Origin: Cytophagales bacterium
GTDB lineage: Bacteria; Bacteroidota; Bacteroidia; Cytophagales; Spirosomataceae
Direction of reading: 5' to 3'
Length of the DNA: 64,000 bases
Assembly: GCA_013298125.1 (NCBI GenBank)
Contig: JAAFJP010000008.1
Coordinates: 117,828-181,827, forward strand
The position numbers and the translations under genes were made by a program. Below the pieces are notes generated by a model, which was not told the DNA's origin, ran no database searches, and was given only the letters and a program-made list of their open reading frames with translations. Below are positions 42,810 through 51,796 of the stretch, one piece after another; within the stretch, counting starts at the first letter, position 1, and each line of letters starts with the position of its first letter.

Positions 42810-44657
42810 ATGAAAAAAATGGGATTTTTAATAGGTATGATTCTTTTGAGTTGGACGGTAATCGCCCAAGAGGAGGCTTATTTATTGAAAGAATCGAATA
42901 TTGAAACTGATTTATCGGGTTATCTTTTTTCTGCTAAAAACTTAAAATTTAAACAAGAAAAAGAAATTATCTTACGTAAAAATGAATTCAAAAAAGTAGA
43001 TGAAAATATTGTAAATTTTGGAAATAATAATGATGAAAACTGGCTATATTTCAATCTGAAAAACCAAAGTTTTCAGAATCAAAAATTTGTACTTTTATTA
43101 GAACAAACATTTTTAGAAAAAGCTGATTTTTATTTATTTGCAAAAGATAGTCTGATTGGTAAAATTCTACTTAATGACACAATTTTGGCTAAAAACAAGC
43201 CTTTTTCGCATCCAGAATTTTCTTATCCCTTTGCCTTAAAACTGAATACTGATTATAGCATCTTTCTCAGAATCAAAGCTGACCCAAGCAACGGAACTTC
43301 TAAGGCTTTACTGACCTTATTCGATGAATCTTCTTACTTAGAAAGTATAAAATTTAGTCAATTGAAATTCGGAATATTGATTGGGTTTTTATTGCTTGCC
43401 GTTGTCACAGGCTTACTTCTTTTCTTTTATTCCCCAAAGCATATTTATTTGATTTATGTTGTCGATATTTTAATTGTGATGTGTTCTTACCTGAGCAATT
43501 ATGGATATTTCAATGGAGCTTTTGGCAATCATTTTATCGGTTCGGCGGTTTTTTATCAGTCAATGCTCATGTTTGGTGGAGGTTTTCAGATACTTTTATT
43601 CAGATATTTTGTGGTTTCATCCATTAAAAAATTACAACGTTATGATAAATTTTTATTAATCGTAAGTGCCATTTTTATTCTCATTGGGCTTGCTAATTTT
43701 ATTCTACCCATCACTAATTCATTACCTCCTATTTCCCGTATTTCATTGTCTGCATTGTTAATATTGATTTTATTGGTAACATTGTGGTCATTTTTTAGAA
43801 AAGAAAATGTTTCAAAAATTTATATCGTTGCCCTCACGCCAGCATTTTTACTCTTATTGTACCTTTTACTGTCTTCACTCAAAGTATTACCCTTAAATCA
43901 TTTTATTTTTGCCATCTTATTTCCAATATCTGCCTACGAAATCATCATTTTAGGTTTTGGTTTGGTCTATAATTTTGCCAAAGAAAAAGAAGAGGTCGAA
44001 TTGAAACTTTCAGAAGAACGTCGCACAGTTGCTCAAAAACTCATTACCACGCAAGAACAAGAACGCCAACGCATTGCCCAAGACCTACATGACGACTTAG
44101 GGAGCACGCTCTCGATGCTCAAAAATAAACTCTCTGAAAGTAACGAAACCTTTGATAATCAATTGATTGCAGAAATGAATTATGCCGACAAGGCTGTTTT
44201 AGACTTACGGATTATTTCACATAATTTGATGCCTGTGCTGTTTTTGCAGAAGGGATTAATGTTAGCTGTTCAAGAATTTGTCAATTTGAATAATATCAAA
44301 AACAATATTCATTTTATTACCTCTGGAAATGAACGAAAATTAGACTGGGAAATGGAGTTGAGTATTTTTAGAATCATGAAAGAATTGCTCAATAATGCCC
44401 TCAAACACGCCAAAGCAAGTAATATTGAGGTACAACTCATTTATTTTGAAGATTTCTTGTATCTTTCTGTCGAAGATAATGGCGTTGGATTTTTAAATAA
44501 TAACCAAGAAATCAAGGGAATTGGGTTAAAAAATATATCTTTGCGAGTAAATTATTTGCATGGCAAAATCGAAAAAGAGTCATCAGATAAAGGCACACTG
44601 ATTGCAATTGAAATCCCTTATGACGCTAACCACCAAGACAAAAATCCTTCTGATTGA
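42810..44657 (+). CDS. 7TMR-DISM sensor histidine kinase (HisKA_3), copy 2
   Basis: 615-aa kinase with the same layout as the protein at 36638: signal peptide, 7TMR-DISMED2-type ectodomain ([23 protein letters not shown]), seven TM helices (about 185-395), coiled linker and HisKA_3 domain. The phospho-acceptor is H427 in [15 protein letters not shown]. The N-box is [16 protein letters not shown] and the G-box DNGVGFLNN. The ectodomain has diverged from copy 1 far more than the catalytic part, which suggests a different ligand. The first ATG is 42810, but the promoter leaves no leader, so 42819 ([12 protein letters not shown]) is equally possible. Its regulator overlaps by 38 bp. Divergent from the tail-protein operon across the shared operator. 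Confidence 0.93.
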   Translation: MKKMGFLIGMILLSWTVIAQEEAYLLKESNIETDLSGYLFSAKNLKFKQEKEIILRKNEFKKVDENIVNFGNNNDENWLYFNLKNQSFQNQKFVLLLEQTFLEKADFYLFAKDSLIGKILLNDTILAKNKPFSHPEFSYPFALKLNTDYSIFLRIKADPSNGTSKALLTLFDESSYLESIKFSQLKFGILIGFLLLAVVTGLLLFFYSPKHIYLIYVVDILIVMCSYLSNYGYFNGAFGNHFIGSAVFYQSMLMFGGGFQILLFRYFVVSSIKKLQRYDKFLLIVSAIFILIGLANFILPITNSLPPISRISLSALLILILLVTLWSFFRKENVSKIYIVALTPAFLLLLYLLLSSLKVLPLNHFIFAILFPISAYEIIILGFGLVYNFAKEKEEVELKLSEERRTVAQKLITTQEQERQRIAQDLHDDLGSTLSMLKNKLSESNETFDNQLIAEMNYADKAVLDLRIISHNLMPVLFLQKGLMLAVQEFVNLNNIKNNIHFITSGNERKLDWEMELSIFRIMKELLNNALKHAKASNIEVQLIYFEDFLYLSVEDNGVGFLNNNQEIKGIGLKNISLRVNYLHGKIEKESSDKGTLIAIEIPYDANHQDKNPSD

Positions 44658-45255
44658 CGACCATCAATTATTCAATGATGGGGTGAAAAGTTTATTGAGT
44701 TCCGAACCTGAAATTGAAATTGTTGGGCAAGTTTTTGAAGCTAAAAATATTCTCTACGAAATCCAAAAGACCTCTCCTCAACTACTCTTCTTGGACATTA
44801 ACCTCCCCGACGGAAACGGTATAGAATTAGCCAAAATTATTGTTAAAGAATACCCCCGAATCAAGATTATCCTCCTCACGATGTACGACGACCACACGCT
44901 TTTGAAAGAAGCAAAAAAAGTGGGTGTACATGGTTATATGCTCAAAAATACTTCAAAAAAAGATTTGTTATTGGCAGTCAAAACTGTAATGAATGGTTTT
45001 ACTTTCTTTGATGAATCTATCTCCAAAGCATCTGAGCCTATAAATCGAGAAGATATATCTAAAAAATATTCATTAACTGAGCGAGAAATTGAAATTGTAA
45101 GATTCGTAAAAGAAGGCTTAGATTCCTACCAAATTGCAGATAATATGAATTTGAGTTATCATACCATCAAGACCCACCGAAGAAATATTCACTTCAAAAT
45201 TGGAACAAGTACCACACCCGAGATGATCAGGTTTGCGAATGAGAATGGAATTTAA
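44620..45255 (+). CDS. NarL/LuxR-type response regulator, copy 2
   Basis: 211-aa regulator. Receiver: D13-D14 pocket, phospho-acceptor D59 (LLFLDINLPDG) and K109 (GYMLKNT). C-terminal HTH: SLTEREIEIVRFVKEGLDSYQIADNMNLSYHTIKTHRRNI. The ATG at 44620 is used; a TTG 18 bp upstream is weaker. Either way the gene overlaps the kinase by 38 bp or more, which gives coupled translation. By position next to the 7-2-7 site it is the more likely of the two regulators to bind it, giving autoregulation plus control of the tail proteins (inference). A perfect 28-bp terminator follows. Confidence 0.94.
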   Translation: MTLTTKTKILLIDDHQLFNDGVKSLLSSEPEIEIVGQVFEAKNILYEIQKTSPQLLFLDINLPDGNGIELAKIIVKEYPRIKIILLTMYDDHTLLKEAKKVGVHGYMLKNTSKKDLLLAVKTVMNGFTFFDESISKASEPINREDISKKYSLTEREIEIVRFVKEGLDSYQIADNMNLSYHTIKTHRRNIHFKIGTSTTPEMIRFANENGI

Positions 45256-45302
45256 GATTATTTTAGAAATTAGTTTTTCGTTATCCGATTTAGAACTGAA
45301 AA

Positions 45303-45369
45303 TACCCATTTCTAATAAAAATACCTTTTTGACATTAAATCAAAAAGGTATTTTTATTAGAAATGGGTA
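45303..45369. terminator. Perfect 28-bp-arm bidirectional terminator
   Basis: Arms 45303-45330 and 45342-45369 are exact complements around an 11-nt loop, with T/A runs suited to termination in both directions. It separates the convergent regulator and sigma-factor genes. The inner AAAAAGGTATTT is shared with the hairpin at 787-841. Confidence 0.88.
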
Positions 45370-45379
45370 GCTATTTATT

Positions 45380-45964
45380 CTATGCAAAAGCCAACTTCTC
45401 AGATGAAATGTGTTCCTTCAAAATCTTCAAAGCTCCAAAAATCAAATTATAAACCGATTGTGGATTTATATTCATGGCACTTGAAATCTGGTCTGTGTCC
45501 ATGTCTTGAAAAAACTTCAAAGAAATCGCTTGTTTTTGTCTTTTTGTCAAGAAACGGAAAGACTCATTCAAATTATCTGTCAATATTTTTTCTTCCTCAA
45601 AAGCCACCAATCTATGCTCATGCGACCCCGTATAATCTGGGTTTTCGAGATAATAAGACTCGTGATGTTGAAGATGTTTTTGATTCGTTTCGATATGTCT
45701 CACCAATTTACGTTTGATAGAAGCCATCAAATAATAACGAATTGACGTTGTTTCTCCTAAATTTTTATGATTCTTCCAAAGTTCCACAAATAAATCATGT
45801 AAACAGTCTTTGATTAGTTCCCTGTCGGGAGTGATACTCGTACTATAATTATATAAAAGACTTACATAATTTTGATAAATTTGGGTAAATGCGGCATGGT
45901 TTCCACCCCTAAAATCATTCCACATGGTTACTTCATCAACGTTTTTTGGGTACATTGTCATCAT
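45380..45964 (-). CDS. ECF-type RNA polymerase sigma factor
   Basis: 194-aa sigma-70 family protein with regions 2 and 4 only. Region 2: AAFTQIYQNYVSLLYNYSTSITPDRELIKDCLHDLFVELWKN, then SIRYYLMASIKRKLVRHI. Region 4: LTKRQKQAISLKFFQDMDTDQISSAMNINPQSVYNLIFGALKILKE. No anti-sigma factor (FecR type) or SusCD genes adjoin it, unlike most Bacteroidota ECF genes. A 50-bp dyad (46051-46100) lies about 90 bp upstream, in the gap shared with the divergent amidohydrolase gene. Its regulon is unknown. Confidence 0.92.
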   Translation of the reverse strand: MMTMYPKNVDEVTMWNDFRGGNHAAFTQIYQNYVSLLYNYSTSITPDRELIKDCLHDLFVELWKNHKNLGETTSIRYYLMASIKRKLVRHIETNQKHLQHHESYYLENPDYTGSHEHRLVAFEEEKILTDNLNESFRFLTKRQKQAISLKFFQDMDTDQISSAMNINPQSVYNLIFGALKILKEHISSEKLAFA

Positions 45965-46050
45965 TTTAAATTGGTTATGCGATAGTTTTTGGATAACATT
46001 TCTACTATTTTCCCTTAAAGATATACAAAAAAAATATCATTATTCAAGGT

Positions 46051-46100
46051 TTTTATTGAATATTTTTCCGTAAACGTTTACGGAAACGTTTTCAATAAAA
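46051..46100. promoter_or_regulatory. Nested dyad with a 22-bp perfect palindrome, LacI-like
   Basis: 46065-46086 is a perfect 22-bp palindrome centred on TAAACGTTTA. It is flanked by a second inverted repeat, TTTTATTGAA (46051-46060) and TTCAATAAAA (46091-46100). A CG-centred AAACGTTT core is typical of LacI/GalR operators. It sits between the divergent sigma-factor and amidohydrolase genes. No LacI-family gene is in the window. The rest of the 45965-46242 gap shows nothing I can name. Confidence 0.6.
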
Positions 46101-46242
46101 ATAACTTATATAACAGGTAAGTACGTGAAGGTCTAATGTAAATATTTAGATTTTAAATTCAAAACGAGTATCACTGGTTGGTTTTTAGCCTTTTACGTTT
46201 TACTTTTAATAAATTATTCATCAATACCCCAAATCACATCAC

Positions 46243-49200
46243 ATGAAAAAACTGTTTATCACAATTCTCAATATTTTTCTATTGAGTCCACTCATTTTTG
46301 CACAAACCCAAACTTTCCCCCGCAATGGCGTTCAAGACGAAAGATTGGATTTGTATGCTTTCACGAATGCCACAATCGTTACTGATGCAAACAATACCCT
46401 TGAAGGAGCAACGCTTATCATTCGAGGTTCAGTCATTGAATCTGTTGGAAAAGGGCTTTTGATTCCCGCTGGTGCAACTGTCGTGGATTTGAAAGGCAAA
46501 AGAATTTATCCATCTATGGTTGAGGCTTACTCAAATTATGGCGTTTCTGAGCCAACTCGTCAAGGTGCAGCGGGTTTTAGAGGTGACCCACAACCTGACA
46601 CTAAGAAAAAAGGAGCATATAATTGGAATCAAGCCGTTAATCCAGAAGTGGATGCTGCCAATGGTTTTTCTATCAATAATACTGCCGCCGAAGAACTCCG
46701 CAAAATTGGCTTTGGTTCGGTGATTTCTCACGTACAGGATGGTATCGTGCGTGGTACATCTGCCCTCGTTGCCCTCATGGACGGCAAAGACCAAGATGCT
46801 CTTTTGAAAAGTAAAGTTTCTTCTCATTATTCTTTCTCGAAAGGCACTTCAACCCAAGATTTCCCAAGTTCTCCGATGGGTTCGGTGGCTTTGTTGCGTC
46901 AAACTTTTTATGATGCCGATTGGTATAAAAAAGCCAAAGGAAAGACAGAATTTAATATTTCTTTGGATGCTTTCAATAATAATCAAGGAATGCCACAAGT
47001 CTTTGAAGTTGGGGACAGGTTGGGTGTATTGAGAGCTAATAAAATCGGCAAAGAGTTTGGTATTCAGTACATTATCAAAGGAATGGGCGACGAATATCAA
47101 CGTTTGGATGAAGTAAAAGCGGCGGGATTGAGTTTAATTTTACCACTCAATTATCCCGTTACACCAGACGTAGAAGACCCTTTTGATGAAAAGAATGTTT
47201 CTTTATCAGAAATGAAGCATTGGGAAATGGCACCTGCCAATGCAGGGATTTTGTCAAAAGCTGGAATCAATTTTGCCTTGACGAGTTCAAATCTAAAATC
47301 AAGAGGGGATTTTATGGCAAACCTCCGCAAAGCCATTGAAAACGGTTTAGATGAAAAAACGGCTTTGGCGGCACTGACTTCAACGCCTGCTTCGATGATG
47401 AAGGTTGATAACTTGGTAGGCTCTTTGAAGTCGGGAATGTTAGCGAATTTCTTGATTACGTCTGATAATTTATTCAAAGATGGTAACGTGATTTATGAAA
47501 ACTGGATAAAAGGAAAGCGTTATGTGTTGTCGGATATGAACGTAAAAGACCTTCGTGCCAATTATGATTTGACGATAAATGATAATTCAAAACTGAAACT
47601 AAACGTAACGGGTAAGGTAGATAAGCCTGAATATCAGATAGTTGTAACGGATTCTATAAAAGTTACGCCCAAAGTAACTCGTACAGGCGATATGCTCACA
47701 ATTCTCTATAAATTGGATGCAAAGAAAGACAAAGGAGATTCGAGAGTTGCGGCTTATTTTGATGGAAAAAATATCAAAGGCGAAGGCGTTGATGCGGACG
47801 GAAAACCAATTTCTTTCGTAGCCAATTTTAAGGAAGCGATGAAAGAAACGCCAGCAAAGCCAGATACTGCCAAGAAAGCTAAAATCGAAATGGGTAAAAT
47901 TGTTTATCCTTTTAATGGTTATGGAAGTGAAACAAAACCACAAGCCGAGACAATTTTAGTAAAAAATGCCACCGTTTGGACGAATGAGGCTACGGGCGTT
48001 GTTCAAAATGCGGATGTTTTGATTCAGAATGGAAAAATTGCTCAATTTGGTAAAAATCTATCGCCCGTAGGAGCAAAAGTAATTGACGGAACAGGTAAGC
48101 ATTTGACTAACGGAATATTTGATGAGCATTCACATATTGCTTTGTATTCTATCAATGAAGGTTCGCAGTCAGTAACGGCGGAGGTTAGAATGGAGGATGT
48201 GATTAATTCTGAGGACATTAATATCTATCGTCAATTGGCGGGAGGGGTTACTTCCTCACAACTTTTACATGGCTCTGCGAACTGTATCGGTGGACAATCT
48301 GCCATCATCAAATTGAAATGGGGCGAAGCTCCTGATGCCCTCAGAATCCCAAATATGGACGGTTTTATCAAGTTTGCTTTGGGTGAAAACGTAAAACAAG
48401 CCAACTGGGGAGACCGTGCCAGAATCCGTTTCCCACAGACACGTATGGGCGTTGAGCAAATCATGATGGATGCCTTCGTGCGTGCAAAGGAATACGAAAA
48501 AGCGATGAAAAATGTAGGTGGATTACCCGTGAGACGTGATTTAGAATTAGATGCTTTGGTAGAAATTTTGAATAAAAAACGTTTTATCACTTGTCACTCT
48601 TACGTACAATCTGAGATAAATATGTTGATGAAAGTGGCTGATTCGTTGGGCTTTAAGGTGAATACTTTTACGCATATTTTGGAAGGCTATAAAGTTGCCG
48701 ACAAAATGAAAGCTCATGGTGTAAATGCCTCCACTTTCTCTGACTGGTGGGCTTACAAAATGGAGGTAAAAGAGGCTATTCCGTTCAATGCCGCATTGAT
48801 GACGAAGGTTGGTGTAAATACCTCTATCAACTCGGATGATGCAGAAATGGCTCGTCGTTTGAATCAAGAAGCTGCAAAAACCGTCATGTACGGGGGCATG
48901 AGCGAAGAAGAAGCATGGAAAATGGTAACGCTGAATCCTGCCAAAATGATGCATTTGGATAACCGTTTGGGAAGTATCAAAGCGGGTAAAGATGCCGACG
49001 TGGTGCTTTGGAACAATAATCCACTTTCTGTTTATGCAAAACCTGAAAAAGTAATCATTGATGGGGCGGTTTATTTTGACATTGAAAAAGATTTGCAACT
49101 ACGTACTGAAATCAAAAAAGAACGTAATCGTTTGATTCAGAAAATGTTAGCTTCAAAAGCGGGCGGAAATCCAACGGCAAAACCAGAAGTCAAAAAGCAA

Positions 49201-49269
49201 AGACTCTTTCATTGTGCATCGGAAGGTGATATTTTTTCGGAAGAAACGAATCATGAGCATAATGATTAA
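46243..49269 (+). CDS. Secreted double-domain amidohydrolase
   Basis: 1008-aa exported protein (signal peptide KKLFITILNIFLLSPLIFAQ) with two amidohydrolase-type units. The first (about 30-420) keeps the beta-sandwich ends (ATIVTDANNTLEGATLIIRG...VIESVGKG) and VGSLKSGMLANFLI. It lacks metal ligands: where HxH should follow the sandwich it reads IYPSMVEAYSNYG. The second (about 565-985) has H629-S-H631 in GIFDEHSHIAL, then CHSYVQSEINML, FTHILEGYKVADKMKAHG and INSDDAEMARRLNQEA with the catalytic Asp, closing with LGSIKAGKDADVVLWNNNPL. So the second unit is active-looking and the first probably structural. Substrate may be a peptide-like amide or imidazolone-type ring (inference). Followed by a related gene. 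Confidence 0.88.
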   Translation: MKKLFITILNIFLLSPLIFAQTQTFPRNGVQDERLDLYAFTNATIVTDANNTLEGATLIIRGSVIESVGKGLLIPAGATVVDLKGKRIYPSMVEAYSNYGVSEPTRQGAAGFRGDPQPDTKKKGAYNWNQAVNPEVDAANGFSINNTAAEELRKIGFGSVISHVQDGIVRGTSALVALMDGKDQDALLKSKVSSHYSFSKGTSTQDFPSSPMGSVALLRQTFYDADWYKKAKGKTEFNISLDAFNNNQGMPQVFEVGDRLGVLRANKIGKEFGIQYIIKGMGDEYQRLDEVKAAGLSLILPLNYPVTPDVEDPFDEKNVSLSEMKHWEMAPANAGILSKAGINFALTSSNLKSRGDFMANLRKAIENGLDEKTALAALTSTPASMMKVDNLVGSLKSGMLANFLITSDNLFKDGNVIYENWIKGKRYVLSDMNVKDLRANYDLTINDNSKLKLNVTGKVDKPEYQIVVTDSIKVTPKVTRTGDMLTILYKLDAKKDKGDSRVAAYFDGKNIKGEGVDADGKPISFVANFKEAMKETPAKPDTAKKAKIEMGKIVYPFNGYGSETKPQAETILVKNATVWTNEATGVVQNADVLIQNGKIAQFGKNLSPVGAKVIDGTGKHLTNGIFDEHSHIALYSINEGSQSVTAEVRMEDVINSEDINIYRQLAGGVTSSQLLHGSANCIGGQSAIIKLKWGEAPDALRIPNMDGFIKFALGENVKQANWGDRARIRFPQTRMGVEQIMMDAFVRAKEYEKAMKNVGGLPVRRDLELDALVEILNKKRFITCHSYVQSEINMLMKVADSLGFKVNTFTHILEGYKVADKMKAHGVNASTFSDWWAYKMEVKEAIPFNAALMTKVGVNTSINSDDAEMARRLNQEAAKTVMYGGMSEEEAWKMVTLNPAKMMHLDNRLGSIKAGKDADVVLWNNNPLSVYAKPEKVIIDGAVYFDIEKDLQLRTEIKKERNRLIQKMLASKAGGNPTAKPEVKKQRLFHCASEGDIFSEETNHEHND

Positions 49270-49281
49270 TAAATTTTAGAA

Positions 49282-49366
49282 CCTCACCCCCAGCCCCTCT
49301 CCCGTGGAGAGGGGAGTTTTACAGTCGAATGCTCCCCTCTCCACGGGAGAGGGGCTGGGGGTGAGG
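49282..49366. repeat. Perfect 35-bp-arm palindrome between amidohydrolase genes
   Basis: Arms 49282-49316 and 49332-49366 are exact complements around a 15-nt loop. They start CCTCACCCCCAGCCCCTCTC and end GAGGGGAG, the same family and arm length as the in-frame copy at 12530-12615. It fills the 117-bp gap almost completely. Confidence 0.95.
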
Positions 49367-49386
49367 CTAAACAATCAATACATAAA

Positions 49387-50688
49387 ATGAAAAACATAAA
49401 ATACATATATCTCCTTGTATTCCAATTAGTAGCGAATACAATCTTTGCCCAAAATCAAGCAGCAGGAAGCCCACAAACAAAAGCTATTGCATTGGTAGGT
49501 GCAACCATTCATACCGCCAATGGGCAAGTAATTGACAACAGTGTAATTGTCTTCAACAAAGGAATCATCACGGCAGTTGGTAATTCATCAACCACGTATG
49601 ACAAAGCCAATACTGAGACTATTGATCTAAAAGGCAAGAGCATTTATCCAGGACTCATCTCACCTGCCAACGAATTAGGTTTGACTGAAATTGATGCCGT
49701 TCGTGCAACCAACGATATGGCAGAAGTTGGAGGGATTAACCCTCACGTGAGAGCTTTAATTGCCTATAATACTGATTCAGAGTTAATTCCGACGGTGAGA
49801 AGCAATGGCGTTTTGATAACCCAAGCTACTCCACAGGGTGAAATTGTGGCAGGGACTTCATCAATTATGCAAATGGACGGTTGGAATTGGGAGGATGCCG
49901 CTTTGAAAAAAGACGATGGTATTCACATCAATTGGGTAGGTTATTTCAAGCGTGATTTTGACTTTACTACTTTTACATCAAGTACCAAGAAAAACGACAA
50001 AAGAGACGAAATTTTAAGAGAAATTGATAAAACTTTCAATGATGCCATTGCTTACTCGCAAACAAAACCAAGTGTTACCAATGTTAAAATGGAAGCTATG
50101 AAAGGTCTTTTTGATGGTTCAAAAATTCTGTACATCACAGCTGATTATGGAAAAGAAATCATTGAGGCGGTACAATTTGCAAAATCAAAAGGTGTGAAGA
50201 AAATCGTGATAATTGGCGGTGAGGAGTCTTTATTAGCGGCTGATTATTTGAAAGAAAATAATGTTCCTGTTATTGTAAATACGACACATCGCTTACCAAA
50301 TTCAGCCGATGACGATACTGATATTGCTTACAAATTACCTCAATTATTAGCCCAGAAGGGCGTTTTAGTAGGTTTGGCGTACATTGGACTCAATTGGAGA
50401 ACTCGTAATTTGCCTTTCTTAGCTGGCACGGTGGCAGGTCATGGCATGGACAAAGAAGAGGCACTAAAATTGATAACTGCCAACAATGCCAAAATCTTAG
50501 GCATCGACAAAATGGTAGGGACTTTGGAAGTTGGAAAACACGCTACTTTAATCGTTTCGGCAGGTGATGTTTTGGATATGAGAACCGCCAAAGTTGAACA
50601 CGCTTTTATACAAGGTCGTAAGGTAGATTTGGACGATAAACAAAAACGCCTTTACCGTAAATATTCTGAGAAATACGGAACGAAATAG
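49387..50688 (+). CDS. Secreted amidohydrolase-like protein lacking metal ligands
   Basis: 433-aa exported protein (signal peptide ending IFAQ). It has the amidohydrolase frame: ALVGATIHTANGQVIDNSVIVFNKGIITAVG, KSIYPGLISPANELGL, then EALKLITANNAKILGIDKMVGTLEVGKHATLIVSAGD. At the HxH position it reads ISPANELGL, and the usual later His and Asp ligands are not recognisable, so it is likely a pseudoenzyme. It resembles the first, also ligand-less, half of the upstream 1008-aa protein. The pair may assemble, with the active second domain of the larger protein doing catalysis. Separated from it by a palindromic repeat. Confidence 0.85.
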   Translation: MKNIKYIYLLVFQLVANTIFAQNQAAGSPQTKAIALVGATIHTANGQVIDNSVIVFNKGIITAVGNSSTTYDKANTETIDLKGKSIYPGLISPANELGLTEIDAVRATNDMAEVGGINPHVRALIAYNTDSELIPTVRSNGVLITQATPQGEIVAGTSSIMQMDGWNWEDAALKKDDGIHINWVGYFKRDFDFTTFTSSTKKNDKRDEILREIDKTFNDAIAYSQTKPSVTNVKMEAMKGLFDGSKILYITADYGKEIIEAVQFAKSKGVKKIVIIGGEESLLAADYLKENNVPVIVNTTHRLPNSADDDTDIAYKLPQLLAQKGVLVGLAYIGLNWRTRNLPFLAGTVAGHGMDKEEALKLITANNAKILGIDKMVGTLEVGKHATLIVSAGDVLDMRTAKVEHAFIQGRKVDLDDKQKRLYRKYSEKYGTK

Positions 50689-50703
50689 GTCATTTTAATT
50701 TTT

Positions 50704-50786
50704 CACCACAAAAGATTCATAAAAGGATAAAAGTTTTTAATGTCTTAAACTATTGATACCTTTTGAGTCTTTTGTGGTGTTTTTTT
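50704..50786. terminator. Hairpin with T-tract after the amidohydrolase pair
   Basis: CACCACAAAAGATTCATAAA (from 50704) pairs with the strand ending TCTTTTGTGGTG (to 50779), followed by TTTTTTT. A T-tract after the stem supports termination. Same CACAAAAGA design as 8019-8091. The remainder of the gap to 50949 is AT-rich and unremarkable. Confidence 0.7.
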
Positions 50787-50949
50787 AATCAATCACTTAC
50801 TTTTACAAAAAATAGTAAAAAGAACTCTACTACTTTTCACCATTAACAAGTACAGGATTCTGACTTATTTTAATGAATTGACCTCACGAAAATAATAAGT
50901 AAATTTTGGCTTATCACGTTGAAAATAAACGAAAGGAATAATGCCAAAT

Positions 50950-51660
50950 TTAAGCTGGCATACTCGGACGCACCTCAATCTTACTCGGCAAAGTCCTTGC
51001 TGGCATTTTGATTAAATCCGAAACCATCTGTCCAATATCTTCTGGCTGGATTTTCCAAGCATCTTTTTCAGATGGCGTATGTCCGTTGAAATAAGTTGCA
51101 ACTGAACCTGGCATTATGGTCGTTACTTTGATGCCATCCTTTCTCAAATCCATCATAATTGCCTGAGAAAAGCCCACTACGCCAAATTTAGAGGCATTAT
51201 ACGCCCCTCCTGCCGCAAAGAAATTTGTTCCTGCCAAACTTGAAATCGTGATAAAATAACCTTGTGTTTCTTTGAGAGATTCATAAGATGCTTTGATGGA
51301 ATTGAACGTTCCCGTGAGGTTTATGTCAACTGTTTCTTGCCACTGTTCGGAAGTAAGTATCTGGATTGGAGCGAAATGACCTACTCCCGCATTAGCAATT
51401 ACGTAATCCAATCTTCCCCAATTTGATAAAATCGTTTGAACGGCTTTTTCCTGCGAAGACAAATCTCTTACATCTGATGCTATACCGATGGCATAATCAG
51501 CTTTGATTTTGTTTAATTCCGAAGCGGCTTCGTCTGCACTCGCTTGTGTACGTGAGGTAACGGCTACACGAATACCGTCTTTTATTAATGCCTCTGCAAC
51601 GCCGTACCCAATTCCTTTTGAGCCTCCTGTGATGAGGGCAGTTTTTATAATTTCTGACAT
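50950..51660 (-). CDS. SDR-family oxidoreductase
   Basis: 236-aa classical short-chain dehydrogenase/reductase. NAD(P)-binding TGGSKGIGYG at the N-terminus, NAGVGHF after the fourth strand, the catalytic Ser in ISSLAG, and YxxxK as YNASK. An Arg (VTSRTQ) in the second strand region favours NADP(H). Substrate not deducible; the family includes 3-ketoacyl reductases and sugar or aldehyde reductases. Single gene transcribed away from the small membrane-protein and regulator genes; no -7 box recognised. Confidence 0.9.
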   Translation of the reverse strand: MSEIIKTALITGGSKGIGYGVAEALIKDGIRVAVTSRTQASADEAASELNKIKADYAIGIASDVRDLSSQEKAVQTILSNWGRLDYVIANAGVGHFAPIQILTSEQWQETVDINLTGTFNSIKASYESLKETQGYFITISSLAGTNFFAAGGAYNASKFGVVGFSQAIMMDLRKDGIKVTTIMPGSVATYFNGHTPSEKDAWKIQPEDIGQMVSDLIKMPARTLPSKIEVRPSMPA

Positions 51661-51739
51661 GATGAATTTAGGTTTTAAAAAGTATTATTTGTTACTGAAT
51701 TAACCCAGACTTCTTGGTAATAGTTTCTTGAACAATAGA

Positions 51740-51770
51740 TTTGGATAATGACAAATGATTATTATTTTTG
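51740..51770 (+). promoter_or_regulatory. Complete Bacteroidota promoter, TTTG-N19-TATTTTTG
   Basis: The -33 TTTG (51740-51743) and -7 TATTTTTG (51763-51770) are 19 bp apart, the consensus spacing. Transcription would start near 51777, leaving a 20-nt leader before the ATG at 51797. One of the clearest promoters in the window. Confidence 0.7.
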
Positions 51771-51796
51771 GATAAATTAAACTTTACACAAATAAA

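Noticed and set aside
46051..46100. Rho-independent terminator
   Set aside because: It lies in a divergent gap upstream of both genes, and its symmetry is a 22-bp palindrome without a loop, better suited to a protein-binding site.
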